Shown piece after piece: positions 26,962-36,753 of a stretch of DNA of 64,000 nt. Under the pieces are notes generated by a model. That model saw only the letters and a program-made list of their open reading frames with translations. It did not search any database and was not told the origin of the DNA. Origin of the DNA: Psychrobacter sp. JB385 (GTDB lineage Bacteria > Pseudomonadota > Gammaproteobacteria > Pseudomonadales > Moraxellaceae); the NCBI RefSeq assembly GCF_900163785.1, contig NZ_FUKN01000005.1:124001-188000 (forward strand), written 5' to 3'. The number at the start of each line of letters is the position of its first letter. Positions within the stretch are counted from its first letter, which is position 1. Position numbers and translations under genes: made by a program.

Positions 26962-28446
26962 ATGAGTTTACAAAACACAGCAGTCGCCCCAGTGGACCGT
27001 GAGTACGAAATTACTGTCATAAGATTTTTTACGACAATGGCCGTGGTTTGGGGCATCGTCGGCATGAGTATTGGGGTGTTCATTGCTTCGCAGTTAGTAT
27101 GGCCAGCACTTAACTTTGATATTCCATGGCTGACCTTTAGTCGTCTAAGACCGCTACATACCAATGCGGTCATTTTTGCGTTCGGTGGTTCTGCCCTGTT
27201 CGCAACGTCTTACTATATTGTTCAGCGTACTTGTAAGACAAGATTATTTGCTCCTTATCTGGCTTGGTTTACCTTTTGGGGCTGGCAAGCGGTTATTGTA
27301 TCAGCCGTTATTACGCTTCCTTTAGGTCTGACTTCGTCTAAAGAATATGCAGAACTTGAGTGGCCAATCGATATTTTGATTGCTTTGGTATGGATATCTT
27401 ATGCCATTGTCTTCTTCGGCACTCTTATCAAACGTAAAACCTCACATATTTATGTGGCTAACTGGTTCTTTGCCGCTTTTATTATTACGATTGCACTGCT
27501 GCATATTGTAAACAGCATGGCGATTCCTGTTAGTGCATTTAAGTCTTACTCGATATTTAGTGGTGCGACCGATGCTATGGTACAGTGGTGGTACGGGCAT
27601 AATGCGGTTGGTTTTTACTTGACGGCAGCCTTCCTTGGGATGATGTATTATTTTGTCCCAGTACAGATTGGTCGTCCTATTTATTCTTATCGTTTGTCTA
27701 TTGTTCACTTTTGGGCATTGATTGCTTCATACATGTGGGCAGGTGGTCACCATTTACATTATTCAGCCCTACCAGATTGGACTCAATCGCTAGCGATGGT
27801 GTTCTCTATTATTCTATTCGCACCTTCATGGGGTGGTATGATTAATGGCGTATTAACACTATCAGGTAGCTGGGATAAGCTGCGTACCGATCCCATCATT
27901 CGCTTTATGATTGTGGCTTTGTCATTTTATGCGATGTCGACGTTTGAAGGCCCAATGATGTCAATTAAAACTGTCAATGCGTTATCACATAACACGGATT
28001 GGACGATTGGTCATGTTCACTCAGGTGCGCTTGGCTGGGTTGGTATGATTACTATTGGTTCGTTATACGTCTTGTTACCACGTATCTACAATAAGCCAAA
28101 AATGTACTCTATTAGCTTAATTACCACGCATTTTTGGTTGGCAACTGCAGGTACTATCTTCTATATCGTATCTATGTGGATTTCAGGTATTGGGCAAGGC
28201 ATGATGTGGCTTGCAACGAATCCTGATGGTACTTTGGTATACAGTTTCGTTGATACCGTTGAGTTCTCACATTTTCCATATATGGGGCGTGCTTTTGGTG
28301 GCTTCCTATACGTATCGGGTATGTTTGTGATGGCATATAACTGCTACAAAACGATCAAGATGCCAGAAGGTAAGCCTGTGGACATCGCAGATCCAACTGA
28401 TCATGAACCTAGTGTCGATGCAACCTCGACAGCTGCTAACGTATAA
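26962..28446 (+). CDS. ccoN: Cytochrome cbb3 oxidase subunit I
   Basis: Catalytic subunit of the high-affinity cbb3-type terminal oxidase, holding haem b, the haem b3-CuB centre and the oxygen-reduction site in the inner membrane. Twelve or more hydrophobic segments and conserved histidines are visible, among them [27 protein letters not shown] and [14 protein letters not shown]. 494 residues. First gene of a compact operon ccoN-ccoO-ccoQ-ccoP. The start ATG follows AAAGGAATC. The C-terminal tail is hydrophilic. Confidence 0.96.
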   Translation: MSLQNTAVAPVDREYEITVIRFFTTMAVVWGIVGMSIGVFIASQLVWPALNFDIPWLTFSRLRPLHTNAVIFAFGGSALFATSYYIVQRTCKTRLFAPYLAWFTFWGWQAVIVSAVITLPLGLTSSKEYAELEWPIDILIALVWISYAIVFFGTLIKRKTSHIYVANWFFAAFIITIALLHIVNSMAIPVSAFKSYSIFSGATDAMVQWWYGHNAVGFYLTAAFLGMMYYFVPVQIGRPIYSYRLSIVHFWALIASYMWAGGHHLHYSALPDWTQSLAMVFSIILFAPSWGGMINGVLTLSGSWDKLRTDPIIRFMIVALSFYAMSTFEGPMMSIKTVNALSHNTDWTIGHVHSGALGWVGMITIGSLYVLLPRIYNKPKMYSISLITTHFWLATAGTIFYIVSMWISGIGQGMMWLATNPDGTLVYSFVDTVEFSHFPYMGRAFGGFLYVSGMFVMAYNCYKTIKMPEGKPVDIADPTDHEPSVDATSTAANV

Positions 28447-28455
28447 GGAGCGATC

Positions 28456-29094
28456 ATGGCTGGTACACCGCATGAAATTATTGAAAAAAATACAGGCTTG
28501 TTGGTCATCGGTATCGTCATTGCTATTAGCTTTGCAACGCTAGTTGAAATCGTGCCGTTGATTTATGATTATAAAGGTCCTGAAGAAGGTGGGGTGAACG
28601 CTCCCCTTCCCTCTATGGAGCCTTGGACTGCATTAGAATTTGAAGGTCGTGACATCTATATTCGTGAAGGCTGTCACGTCTGTCATACGCAGATGGTTCG
28701 TCCACTACGTGCTGAAGTTGAACGTTATGGACCTTACTCGCGTGCTGCTGAATCAACTTGGGATCACCCGTTCTTATGGGGTTCAAAGCGTACTGGACCT
28801 GATCTAGCGCGTGTTGGTGGTCGCTACTCAGAAGACTGGCAAAAGCAGCATTTGATTGATCCCCGTTCGCTAGTACCTGAGTCAGTTATGCCAGGTTTTC
28901 CATGGCTTGCGACCAACGAAGTAAATGGCGCAAACGTTCAAACTAAAATGCGTCTATTCCGTGATCGCTTTGGTGTGCCTTATACGGAAGAAGATATCGA
29001 AGGGGCTCCTGATGCTGTCCTTGGCGCCACTGAGCTTGATGCTTTGGTTGCCTATTTACAGCAGCTAGGTACCGCGATGGAAGGACAGCGCTAA
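28456..29094 (+). CDS. ccoO: Cytochrome cbb3 oxidase subunit II
   Basis: Membrane-anchored monohaem cytochrome c subunit that passes electrons to CcoN. One N-terminal helix (about residues 12-35) is followed by a periplasmic domain with the haem site C73-H-V-C76-H77 and an axial methionine candidate in [10 protein letters not shown]. 212 residues. It starts nine bases after the ccoN stop behind a TAAGGAG ribosome site and abuts ccoQ, so the genes are co-translated. Confidence 0.96.
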   Translation: MAGTPHEIIEKNTGLLVIGIVIAISFATLVEIVPLIYDYKGPEEGGVNAPLPSMEPWTALEFEGRDIYIREGCHVCHTQMVRPLRAEVERYGPYSRAAESTWDHPFLWGSKRTGPDLARVGGRYSEDWQKQHLIDPRSLVPESVMPGFPWLATNEVNGANVQTKMRLFRDRFGVPYTEEDIEGAPDAVLGATELDALVAYLQQLGTAMEGQR

Positions 29095-29276
29095 TGGGTA
29101 TTGGTGAATTACAAACAATTGCGACCGTTTCTGCCTTTATTGCTTTCGTGGGTATTGCATGGTGGGCGTATTCGCCAAAAAACAAAAAACGTTTCGAAGA
29201 AGATGCACAACTTGCGCTTGATGACAAAGATGTAAAAGCTTTGTCTGAAGAGCAGCGCAATAAGGATGAACGATGA
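29094..29276 (+). CDS. ccoQ: Cytochrome cbb3 oxidase subunit CcoQ
   Basis: Small single-helix membrane protein of 60 residues. In related oxidases CcoQ stabilises the complex and its assembly. The helix covers roughly residues 8-26 (TIATVSAFIAFVGIAWWAYS), followed by a charged cytoplasmic tail. Its ATG overlaps the last base of the ccoO stop codon (TAATG), and its end overlaps the ccoP start, so it is clearly an operon member rather than a chance frame. Confidence 0.92.
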   Translation: MGIGELQTIATVSAFIAFVGIAWWAYSPKNKKRFEEDAQLALDDKDVKALSEEQRNKDER

Positions 29277-30421
29277 CATTTTTTTGGAGTTCTTGGATTA
29301 CCTTACTAAGTTTCGCATGTTGGGCATTTATCCTCGGCATCTTACTGATGGTATTGAAATACAAGCCAAAGCTAGACGACGACGGTACAACAGGTCATGC
29401 TTATGATGGTATTAAAGAATATGACAAACCATTACCAAAATGGTGGTTAGTAATATTTTTTGGTTCTATCGCTTGGGGCGTTGTATATTGGGTATTTTTC
29501 CCAGCAATGGTTCCAGCAAAATGGGAAGGTCTTGCCACCGTAGAAGTGGATGGCGAAACTGTGCCATGGACGTCTAAGAATGAGCTATACAGCGATCTTG
29601 AACGCAACAATAAAGTATTTACTGATAACTTTGAAAAGAACATCTTAGCGCAAGCGGATGCCAGCGCGGCAACGTCTACATTGACTGAACTTGCTGAGCT
29701 ACAGTCAGAAAGAAGCCATAGTGAAAACCCACCTGCAGATTTGCAGACGAAGATTGATGGAAAGGTTGCAGAACTTGCGCCTTACGTTGAAAAATTGTCT
29801 GAAAATCCAAACGCTTTAAAAGTGGGTAGTCGCTTATTCTTACAGAACTGCTCAGTATGTCATGGTTCAAATGCTAAGGGTGCCGTGGGCTACCCTAACT
29901 TGACGGATAATGACTGGTTGTACGGTGGCGCCCCTGAAAATATCTTGACGACACTACACAATGGTCGCGTCGGTGGTATGGCAGCATGGCGTGATCAGAT
30001 CGGTGAAGATGGCGTACGTGCAGCAGCTGAATATGTTTTATCCATCTCTGGTAATCAGCAAAATTATGAGCTAGATCAAACAATGGTTGCTCAAGGTAAG
30101 GCAATATTTAATCAGCCGACCAATTGTGTGCTTTGTCATGGTAATGATGCCAAAGGTATGATTTCAACTGGCGCACCAGATCTGACGGATAATATCTGGT
30201 TATATGGTGGCGATCGTGAGACTATTCGTGAGACCTTACGTTATGGTCGTGCGGGCGTTATGCCTCAATGGCAAACCAAATTAGGTAATGAGCGTATTAT
30301 GCTTCTTGCTGCGTATGTTTACTCTTTATCAGATAAAACCGCTCAACCAGCTGCTGCTCAACCAGCCGTTGCTAATGCTGCTGCTCAGCCTACAGTAACT
30401 AAAACAGCGGCGGCTAATTGA
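29273..30421 (+). CDS. ccoP: Cytochrome cbb3 oxidase subunit III, dihaem
   Basis: Dihaem cytochrome c subunit that receives electrons from soluble cytochromes. Two N-terminal hydrophobic segments (about residues 8-28 and 55-75) precede a periplasmic coiled region and two cytochrome domains with haem sites C193-S-V-C196-H197 and C285-V-L-C288-H289. 382 residues. The C-terminus ends in an alanine/proline/glutamine-rich tail of about 35 residues that is not part of the core fold. Overlaps ccoQ by four bases and is followed by a terminator. Confidence 0.95.
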   Translation: MTFFWSSWITLLSFACWAFILGILLMVLKYKPKLDDDGTTGHAYDGIKEYDKPLPKWWLVIFFGSIAWGVVYWVFFPAMVPAKWEGLATVEVDGETVPWTSKNELYSDLERNNKVFTDNFEKNILAQADASAATSTLTELAELQSERSHSENPPADLQTKIDGKVAELAPYVEKLSENPNALKVGSRLFLQNCSVCHGSNAKGAVGYPNLTDNDWLYGGAPENILTTLHNGRVGGMAAWRDQIGEDGVRAAAEYVLSISGNQQNYELDQTMVAQGKAIFNQPTNCVLCHGNDAKGMISTGAPDLTDNIWLYGGDRETIRETLRYGRAGVMPQWQTKLGNERIMLLAAYVYSLSDKTAQPAAAQPAVANAAAQPTVTKTAAAN

Positions 30422-30470
30422 TATTTCTGAGTCAGTTTCAGTTGTTTAATTAAAATGGACAAGCTTGAAT

Positions 30471-30510
30471 AAAGGGAGAACTGTCACAGCAGTTCTCCCT
30501 TTATTTATTT
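30471..30510 (+). terminator. Terminator of the ccoNOQP operon
   Basis: A perfect 13-bp stem (30471-30483 with 30490-30502), a 6-nt loop and a following T-rich run. It lies 50 bp past ccoP and separates it from ccoG. Confidence 0.88.
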
Positions 30511-30864
30511 TTCTCTACTAGAATATTTATTCTTATAGATTGAGCTCTTAAAATGATTTCTCAATGCACAGTTATTCTTACATATTGGGCAGTCATTTTA
30601 CGACCATTACCCCATTTAAAGTAGGGATAATGTTAAAATAACACTATTTTAGACCGACCTGTAAGCTACTGATCTTCATCGTCATCACTAATTTTTATTA
30701 AGCCATTTATTCGCAATCGATTTTTGAGTAGTGGATTTGAATTGGGTTTCTGTTTTATCCACCACTTACTGACATGGATAACATCGCACATTCATACATC
30801 TGATGAGTACAGGTGTTTGTTCATCCTGCCAGCAAACTGATTCTTTTTTAAAAGAGGCACGTTT
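30511..30864 (+). other. Intergenic region upstream of ccoG
   Basis: About 350 bp with no coding frame seen. It must hold the ccoG promoter. A TTATTTA/TATAAT-like AT-rich run occurs near 30500-30560. No FNR-type palindrome was recognised. Confidence 0.45.
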
Positions 30865-32274
30865 ATGTCAGCACAACACTCTAATAAAATTCCTGTGCAA
30901 CAAGTAGATCTTGACGCGACTAAGCATCGTGTTCATCCTAGGTTTGTGAAAGGTTTTTATCAGAATATTCGGGTCGTCACCATGTATGCGCTTCTGGCTG
31001 CTTTCTTGCTTTTGCCATGGCTGCGCTACAATGATCGGCAAGCAATATGGTTTGATGTGCCTTCACAGCATTACTATATTTTTGGCATGACCTTTTTGAC
31101 TCAGGATTTTTATTTCATTGCCATATTTGCAATCATTGCAGCTTTCGCTTTATTTGTGGTGACCGTTTATGCAGGCCGCGTTTGGTGTGGCTATGCGTGT
31201 CCACAAACGATTTGGACACACCTATATCAATATGTTGAAAAATGGGTCATTGGCGATCGCAATAAGAGACTCAAGTTTGATAGCGCACCAATGAGTGCGA
31301 CAAAATTTTTTAAGCGCTCTTTGGTGTATGTTATTTGGTTGGTGTTTTCAGTGATTACAGCTGCCACCTTTGTCAGCTATGTTGCTGGAACAGATTATCT
31401 GTATCAGAGCTGGCAAACCATTGGTATCCTACCTATCCCAGATTGGCCGACATGGATTTGGGTCTCAATGTTTATCTTCACATTTGCCACCTATGCCAAT
31501 GCAGGTTACATGCGTGAGCAAATGTGTATTCAGATCTGCCCTTATGGTCGCTTCCAAAGCGTGATGTTCGATAAAGACACCTTAATTGTGTCTTATGACT
31601 ATGAGCGCGGTGAGCCTCGCGGTACGCGCAAAAAAGGCACAAATCCTGAAGATTTAGGCGACTGTATTGAATGTCAGATGTGTGTTCAGGTCTGCCCAAC
31701 AGGTATCGATATACGAGATGGCTTACAGGTTGGGTGTATACAATGTGCCGCCTGCATTGATGCTTGTAATGACATTATGGATAAAGTTGGTTATCCACGT
31801 GGGTTGATTCGCTATACCACAGAGCGTCAATTAGTGGAAAAAGAACCCAGCCGAGTGCTGCGTCCGCGATTGTTTGCTTATTTGGCATTATTGGGGATAT
31901 TGTGTGGTGGCATTATCTATGCGCTAACCGATCGGGTTCCATTGGAGATTGATATTCGTCGCGACCGTAATCAGCTGTCTTCTGTAAACACACAAGGCAT
32001 GATCGAAAACAGCTATATTGTTAAACTGACAAATAAGACACAGGATGCTCATAACTATAAAATCACGCTTGCTCCACAAGAGGGTTTGAGTTTAGAGTTG
32101 CGATTTAATGATGTACCATTAGAGGCGGGTGAAAGCTTTGATATGCCTGTCAGTATTTATGGTGATCCTGATGTTATTGAGTTTGGTCAAACCCCAATTA
32201 CTCTAAATGTGACCAGCGAAGATGGTCAGTACAAAGTCAGCAAGCAAAACGTGTTTACCACTCAAGGCCAGTAA
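30865..32274 (+). CDS. ccoG: Cytochrome c oxidase accessory protein CcoG (RdxA/FixG)
   Basis: Membrane iron-sulfur protein needed for cbb3 oxidase assembly; the family is linked to copper reduction during CuB insertion. Hydrophobic segments flank two ferredoxin-like cysteine clusters: CIECQMCVQVCPTG and CIQCAACIDACN. A CGYACPQTIW segment lies in the N-terminal half, and a C-terminal immunoglobulin-like domain occupies about the last 110 residues. 469 residues. It is followed by the ccoH-like gene about 130 bp downstream. Confidence 0.93.
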   Translation: MSAQHSNKIPVQQVDLDATKHRVHPRFVKGFYQNIRVVTMYALLAAFLLLPWLRYNDRQAIWFDVPSQHYYIFGMTFLTQDFYFIAIFAIIAAFALFVVTVYAGRVWCGYACPQTIWTHLYQYVEKWVIGDRNKRLKFDSAPMSATKFFKRSLVYVIWLVFSVITAATFVSYVAGTDYLYQSWQTIGILPIPDWPTWIWVSMFIFTFATYANAGYMREQMCIQICPYGRFQSVMFDKDTLIVSYDYERGEPRGTRKKGTNPEDLGDCIECQMCVQVCPTGIDIRDGLQVGCIQCAACIDACNDIMDKVGYPRGLIRYTTERQLVEKEPSRVLRPRLFAYLALLGILCGGIIYALTDRVPLEIDIRRDRNQLSSVNTQGMIENSYIVKLTNKTQDAHNYKITLAPQEGLSLELRFNDVPLEAGESFDMPVSIYGDPDVIEFGQTPITLNVTSEDGQYKVSKQNVFTTQGQ

Positions 32275-32402
32275 TTTTAAATATAAGCTATTGAGGTTCT
32301 TATATATCCTCCATTCATCCAAAATAAATGGAGGACTGATTTATCATTAACTGGCAGCATATTGCCGTCAGATTATCCGTTGATACAGTTAATAGGTATG
32401 TT

Positions 32403-32984
32403 ATGTCTACTCCAATATCGAACTTTAAACATCAGGATTCTCAGCCATGGTATAAAAACTACATGGTTGTCATCTTTGTCATTGGCATGCCAGCATTTGT
32501 GGTAGTCGCTTGCATTTGGTTTGTTTATTACTCGTACCAGATTCGTGATAGTGTGGTACGTGACGATTGGTATATGGATGGCAAGACGCTTTATCAGGAT
32601 GTATCACGCGATAAGCTTACTTACGATTTAGATCTGCATGGTAAAATGCAGTTTGCAGACAATGGCAATGTGGTTTTTTATTTGGATTATCCTAAACAAA
32701 GCTTACAATCCGGTAAATTGTTGGACGGGACACCGCTCGTGTATCCAAAAGAGCTGGCGCTATCTATCTCGCATGCCACTGATATTAAAAAAGATCGCGA
32801 TGTGGTGTTACAGCATGAGGAAGGTAACAAATACAGCGCACAAGTCGATATTGATCCTGTCAAAGCCAAATACTACTTACAAGTCAGTCACGATGGTAAG
32901 GAAGACTGGCGTATGCAAGATGTGGCCAAACTGCCTCGCTCGGAGGTGAGTTTTAGCCCGCTACCTGTTTTTGCAAAAAGCTGA
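32403..32984 (+). CDS. ccoH: CcoH/FixH-family protein
   Basis: Single-pass inner-membrane assembly factor for the cbb3 oxidase. 193 residues with one N-terminal helix (about residues 20-42, beginning MVVIFVIGMPAFVVVACIWF) and a periplasmic beta-rich domain with the typical DSVVRDDWYMDGK segment after the helix. Position right after ccoG and the helix-loop pattern support the name more than overall similarity that I can judge. No ccoI or ccoS follows. Ends in a strong terminator. Confidence 0.8.
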   Translation: MSTPISNFKHQDSQPWYKNYMVVIFVIGMPAFVVVACIWFVYYSYQIRDSVVRDDWYMDGKTLYQDVSRDKLTYDLDLHGKMQFADNGNVVFYLDYPKQSLQSGKLLDGTPLVYPKELALSISHATDIKKDRDVVLQHEEGNKYSAQVDIDPVKAKYYLQVSHDGKEDWRMQDVAKLPRSEVSFSPLPVFAKS

Positions 32985-33013
32985 TTTTATTTATCGTGCG
33001 CCATAGCACTATA

Positions 33014-33050
33014 AAAAAGCCAGCCATTGATCGAAAATGGCTGGCTTTTT
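33014..33050. terminator. Terminator of ccoH, also usable by ttcA
   Basis: A perfect 15-bp stem (33014-33028 with 33036-33050) and a 7-nt loop, with an A-run and a T-run on opposite sides. It lies between convergent genes. Confidence 0.9.
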
Positions 33051-33087
33051 ATGCTCTTTAGTATTTTATAATAATAAAAGTATCATC

Positions 33088-34251
33088 TTATAATACAGGA
33101 TTGATTGTAGGTATTTTTTGCATAGTACGATTGTGCTCTGCTGCTTTTTCTGTACCTGTCGAGGGTTGGCTGTCACTGTTGTTAATATTGTCACTTGCGA
33201 ACTTCGGGTTAAATGTCTGTGTTTTTGGCGACACTGGCAAGCCTATCTCAGCCAAACTATCGGTCTGCCCTGCTTGAATGTTATCCCCTTCAAAAACGCG
33301 CTCGTTGTCATCACGCTCAAGACTCAAGCGCTCAAAGTCAAATAACTCACGATCCGCAAGCTGGGACGGTGCTACGTTTTGCATGGCCTTAAAGATAGAA
33401 GCCAAACGCTGCGGATGGGCATTATCCCATTCTCTCAACATATCATTGATAATGGCACGCTGTAGATTGGTCTGGCTACCACACAGGTTACAAGGAATGA
33501 TTGGGAATTCCTTTAACTTGGCATACTCAATGATGTCTTTTTCTTCAACATACGCCAGCGGACGGATCAACAGGTTTTGCTTATCATCACTGAGTAGTTT
33601 AGGCGGCATCGACTTGAGCGCGCCACCATGAAACAAATTCAAAAAGAAAGTAGCGAGCATGTCATCGCGATGATGACCCAAGGCGATTTTGGTGGCACCG
33701 ATTTGTTTGGCAAAACCATATAATGAGCCACGACGCAGACGCGAACATGCTGAGCAATAAGTTTTGCCTTCTGGTACCACGCTTTTTACGATGCTATAAG
33801 TGTCTTTTTCTAAGATATAGTGGGCAATACCTTGCTCATTTAAATACGCAGGCAAGATATCCTCAGGATAGCCAGGTTGTTTTTGGTCAAGGTTGACAGC
33901 GACGATATCAAAGCTAATCGGTGCAATACGCTTCAATAGCAGTAAAATATCGAGCAACGTATAACTGTCTTTTCCACCTGAGACACAAACCATCACCACA
34001 TCGCCATCTTCAATCATATTGAAATCACGAATTGCCCAAGAGACTTGTCTACGTAGCTTTTTCTGTAATTTGCGAAACTGATCAGACTCAGGAGAGCTTG
34101 TCTGCTCGTCCGTCAAAGCTTCTTCACTCATATCGTCAGCTGTATCATCATAGTTCACGCTATCAGTCTCAGTTATCGTGTCATGATTATCTAAGCCAGT
34201 ATCATCAAGCTCAGGCGTGATTTGTGGCGTAAACAAGGTCGCTGCGGTCAT
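33088..34251 (-). CDS. ttcA: tRNA 2-thiocytidine synthetase TtcA
   Basis: ATP-dependent iron-sulfur enzyme that thiolates cytidine 32 of tRNA. The PP-loop SGGKDS is at residues 91-96. Cluster cysteines are visible in [11 protein letters not shown] and IPCNLCGSQ. At 387 residues it is longer than E. coli TtcA (311). The first about 58 residues are acidic and low-complexity and the last about 80 are also unlike the core, so both ends are probably disordered extensions. The start ATG at 34251 has no strong ribosome site, and a start closer to the core cannot be excluded. Confidence 0.92.
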   Translation of the reverse strand: MTAATLFTPQITPELDDTGLDNHDTITETDSVNYDDTADDMSEEALTDEQTSSPESDQFRKLQKKLRRQVSWAIRDFNMIEDGDVVMVCVSGGKDSYTLLDILLLLKRIAPISFDIVAVNLDQKQPGYPEDILPAYLNEQGIAHYILEKDTYSIVKSVVPEGKTYCSACSRLRRGSLYGFAKQIGATKIALGHHRDDMLATFFLNLFHGGALKSMPPKLLSDDKQNLLIRPLAYVEEKDIIEYAKLKEFPIIPCNLCGSQTNLQRAIINDMLREWDNAHPQRLASIFKAMQNVAPSQLADRELFDFERLSLERDDNERVFEGDNIQAGQTDSLAEIGLPVSPKTQTFNPKFASDNINNSDSQPSTGTEKAAEHNRTMQKIPTINPVL

Positions 34252-34626
34252 AAATTACTCAATATCTTTACAATGATGGTTTTGCTGTCAGACCATTTGC
34301 TACAAAGCGGTGCCATAATGCCATTAGCAAAAAAGGAATTAGCAAGGAGGTTTTGAAAGCAGCGATTATAACAAATATTGTTAATGGTTTGAAAATATGA
34401 CATTAAATTATCAAGTTAAATACCACATCGCCTTGATCGTTTGATGCACAAAAGCTATATCGCTATCTAATGTTTTATCGCTTTGTCTTTTTTTGAGAGA
34501 ACCGACACAACCAAGACAATCCACGCATTTTATATTTGATACTATTTTTATCATAGTCTCATGGTTCTGTAATGAGGGTATTTTTGCTAAAATACCCGTT
34601 TTCGTAAACCAATAATAGATACCACT
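34252..34626 (+). other. Intergenic region between ttcA and queC
   Basis: About 375 bp between divergent genes. A minus-strand open frame (34411-34695) overlaps queC and was rejected. The queC-proximal 60 bp hold an extended -10 element inside a perfect hairpin. No preQ1 riboswitch pattern was recognised. Confidence 0.5.
34576..34602 (+). promoter_or_regulatory. Hairpin and extended -10 element upstream of queC
   Basis: GGGTATTTT (34576-34584) and AAAATACCC (34589-34597) form a perfect 9-bp stem over a TGCT loop. The same bases contain TGCTAAAAT, an extended -10 promoter element, 33 bp before the queC ATG. It may simply be the promoter, or the hairpin may matter. Confidence 0.45.
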
Positions 34627-35406
34627 ATGACAAACGCTACTATGCAGGATACCCCTACCAATCCAATTTCTGATACCAACGTATCTGACCTTCATAAGCG
34701 TCAGAACGCTGTTGTCCTACTATCAGGCGGACTTGATTCAGTCACTTGTTTGTATTGGGCTAAGGCGCGTTATGCCTCTGTCACTGCGGTCAGCTTCAAT
34801 TATGGCCAGCGTCACAATAGCGAGCTTGTAGCAGCAAAAGCCATCGCAGAAGCCGCTGAGGTTAATCATAGAATAATCGATATTGATATTGCTCAGCTGG
34901 GTGGCTCTTCACTGACCGATCACAGCATGATCGTACCTGATGGCGACGCCGATAAATTCCCTAATAAAAATCACGATGAGATCGATAACGACGCCATACC
35001 TAATACTTATGTACCAGCGCGTAATACTATCTTTTTATCTTATGCATTGGCAGTTGCTGAAGTCACGGATGCCAATCATATTGTCATTGGCGTAAGCTCA
35101 GTCGACTACTCTGGGTATCCCGATTGCCGTCCAGAATACATTGCCGCCTTCGAGCACATGGCAAATCTTGCCACCAAAGCGGGCGTCACTGGTCACCACT
35201 TGTCTATTCAAACGCCTCTACAGCAGTTGTCAAAGGCTCAAACCATCGAGCTTGGTTTGTCGTTAGGGGTTGATTATGGTCAAACGATCTCTTGTTACCG
35301 CGCAGATGCCAATGGTCTTGCGTGCGGTGTCTGTGACAGCTGTGCGTTACGCCGTCAAGGATTCGCCCAAGCAGGTGTTGCTGATCCCACTCATTATCAA
35401 GCGTGA
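34627..35406 (+). CDS. queC: 7-cyano-7-deazaguanine (preQ0) synthase
   Basis: ATP-dependent enzyme that converts 7-carboxy-7-deazaguanine to preQ0 in queuosine synthesis. The PP-loop motif SGGLDS is at residues 33-38. The zinc-binding cysteines lie near the C-terminus in SCYRADANGLACGVCDSC. 259 residues, slightly longer than usual owing to about 25 extra N-terminal residues. Other queuosine genes are not adjacent here. Confidence 0.95.
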   Translation: MTNATMQDTPTNPISDTNVSDLHKRQNAVVLLSGGLDSVTCLYWAKARYASVTAVSFNYGQRHNSELVAAKAIAEAAEVNHRIIDIDIAQLGGSSLTDHSMIVPDGDADKFPNKNHDEIDNDAIPNTYVPARNTIFLSYALAVAEVTDANHIVIGVSSVDYSGYPDCRPEYIAAFEHMANLATKAGVTGHHLSIQTPLQQLSKAQTIELGLSLGVDYGQTISCYRADANGLACGVCDSCALRRQGFAQAGVADPTHYQA

Positions 35407-35640
35407 TGCCGATTAAAATAGCAGTTATGCTTAAAGGCTGATAGTAAACATTAGCGAAACATTTACTTGCATTAACACAGCAAGCTGCCGTTGTATTTTA
35501 ATCGCTATACTTGCTATGGTATGAGCGCTTGCATGTACCAATATTTACTCATCATGCAATGAAGCATTCACATACGAGTGACCTGACTCTCATTTGAGTA
35601 CAAGATTTAAGAAATTGACACCACCTTTAAGAGGACGTTT

Positions 35641-35970
35641 ATGAAGTTTTTGCCGATGTTACCCCTAGCCCTAGCGGCCATGTTTGTGATTCCACAAGCA
35701 AACGCTGCTGATATTAAACAAAATAATATCAATACTTGCGTTAATGGTGCGGTCAAATACAAAGTCGCTGATAAAGGCAATGCGACCAAACTGTGTAGCT
35801 GTACGATTGGCGTCCGAAGCAATATGACTATCGGTCAGATGTGGGAAATCGAAAGCTACGCGCAAGACAAAAAAGACCCTTCAAACTTGCCTTATGTGAA
35901 AAAAATGCAAAAAGACTTACAGCAATGCACAGTTGGCTTGGATTTAAAAGAGCCACAAAAACCTGCTTAA
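35641..35970 (+). CDS. Small exported protein with CxC motif
   Basis: 109 residues with a clear Sec signal peptide (MKFLPMLPLALAAMFVIPQ, cleavage after ANA). The mature part has four cysteines spaced as C, then C-S-C, then C near the end, suggesting disulfides or metal binding in the periplasm. I do not recognise the family. Ribosome site AAGAGGACG precedes the ATG. It ends before its own terminator and appears monocistronic. The CxC pair is the only notable motif. Confidence 0.72.
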   Translation: MKFLPMLPLALAAMFVIPQANAADIKQNNINTCVNGAVKYKVADKGNATKLCSCTIGVRSNMTIGQMWEIESYAQDKKDPSNLPYVKKMQKDLQQCTVGLDLKEPQKPA

Positions 35971-35991
35971 CCCATCATGGGACTGATATAC

Positions 35992-36019
35992 AAAAGACTG
36001 GCTATTGCCAGTCTTTTTT
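35992..36019 (+). terminator. Terminator after the small exported protein gene
   Basis: A perfect 11-bp stem (35992-36002 with 36007-36017), TATT loop and T-run, 22 bp past the stop. Confidence 0.9.
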
Positions 36020-36131
36020 GTTGCCAATACAGCAGCAAAGTGTAAAACTCATCCTTAATTGCTGCAAATCTGCCTATAATAAGATATCTATAAATAGAGC
36101 ATATACACACAAAACCAAAAAGGAATCTACA

Positions 36132-36641
36132 ATGGCAAAGCCAACCACAGAAAACATCACGTTACCAACCTTCCCTGTCACCATGGTACGAGAATTGGAT
36201 GGGCACTTTATTCATGATGAGATTAGTCTGAAAGAAATGGTCGCCAATACCAATAAAGGCCTCATTCTTTATTTTTACCCTAAAGACAATACGCCAGGCT
36301 GTACCACGCAGGCGACAGAGTTTACAGCTCAACTGAACAAGTTTGATGATTTGGGCTATGACATTATTGGTGTATCTCGTGACAGCGTAGAATCACATGA
36401 AAAATTTATTGCCAAGCAAAACTTACAAATCGCACTTATCAGTGATACTGATGAAAAGCTGTGCCAATACTTTGATGTGATTAAAGAAAAAAATATGTAT
36501 GGCAACATCACATTAGGACTGGTCCGTTCGACCTTTGTTTTTGATACCGAAGGGAAGCTTACTCATGCTCAGCGTAACCTACGTGCTCAAGGCTACACCG
36601 AGCGTTTGCGTGAGACCTTGAGCGCCTCATCGTCAAACTAA
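36132..36641 (+). CDS. bcp: Thioredoxin-dependent peroxiredoxin, Bcp type
   Basis: Reduces hydrogen peroxide and organic hydroperoxides in the cytoplasm. The peroxidatic site is DNTPGCTTQATEF. E. coli Bcp has a second cysteine five residues later that forms the disulfide, but here this position is an alanine-threonine context and no cysteine follows within ten residues, so it may be a one-cysteine form or use another thiol. 169 residues from the ATG after an AAAAAGGAA ribosome site. The frame is open much further upstream, which is not used. A dihydrolipoamide dehydrogenase-like gene follows. Confidence 0.9.
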   Translation: MAKPTTENITLPTFPVTMVRELDGHFIHDEISLKEMVANTNKGLILYFYPKDNTPGCTTQATEFTAQLNKFDDLGYDIIGVSRDSVESHEKFIAKQNLQIALISDTDEKLCQYFDVIKEKNMYGNITLGLVRSTFVFDTEGKLTHAQRNLRAQGYTERLRETLSASSSN

Positions 36642-36753
36642 GCGCGTAACTGATAAAAAAGTTATGAAATGACTGACAACAAGCGTTATGATAAAAATCT
36701 AAAATCAAATAATAAATACATTCCTTACTAATAAAACACTACTTGAGAATAAT

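Noticed and set aside
34252..34626. preQ1 riboswitch before queC
   Set aside because: No characteristic hairpin with a downstream A-rich tail pairing into its loop; only a promoter-like hairpin is present.
34411..34695. Minus-strand frame of 94 codons containing a C-x2-C-x2-C stretch upstream of queC
   Set aside because: It overlaps the queC start, has no ribosome site, and reads like the complement of promoter sequence.
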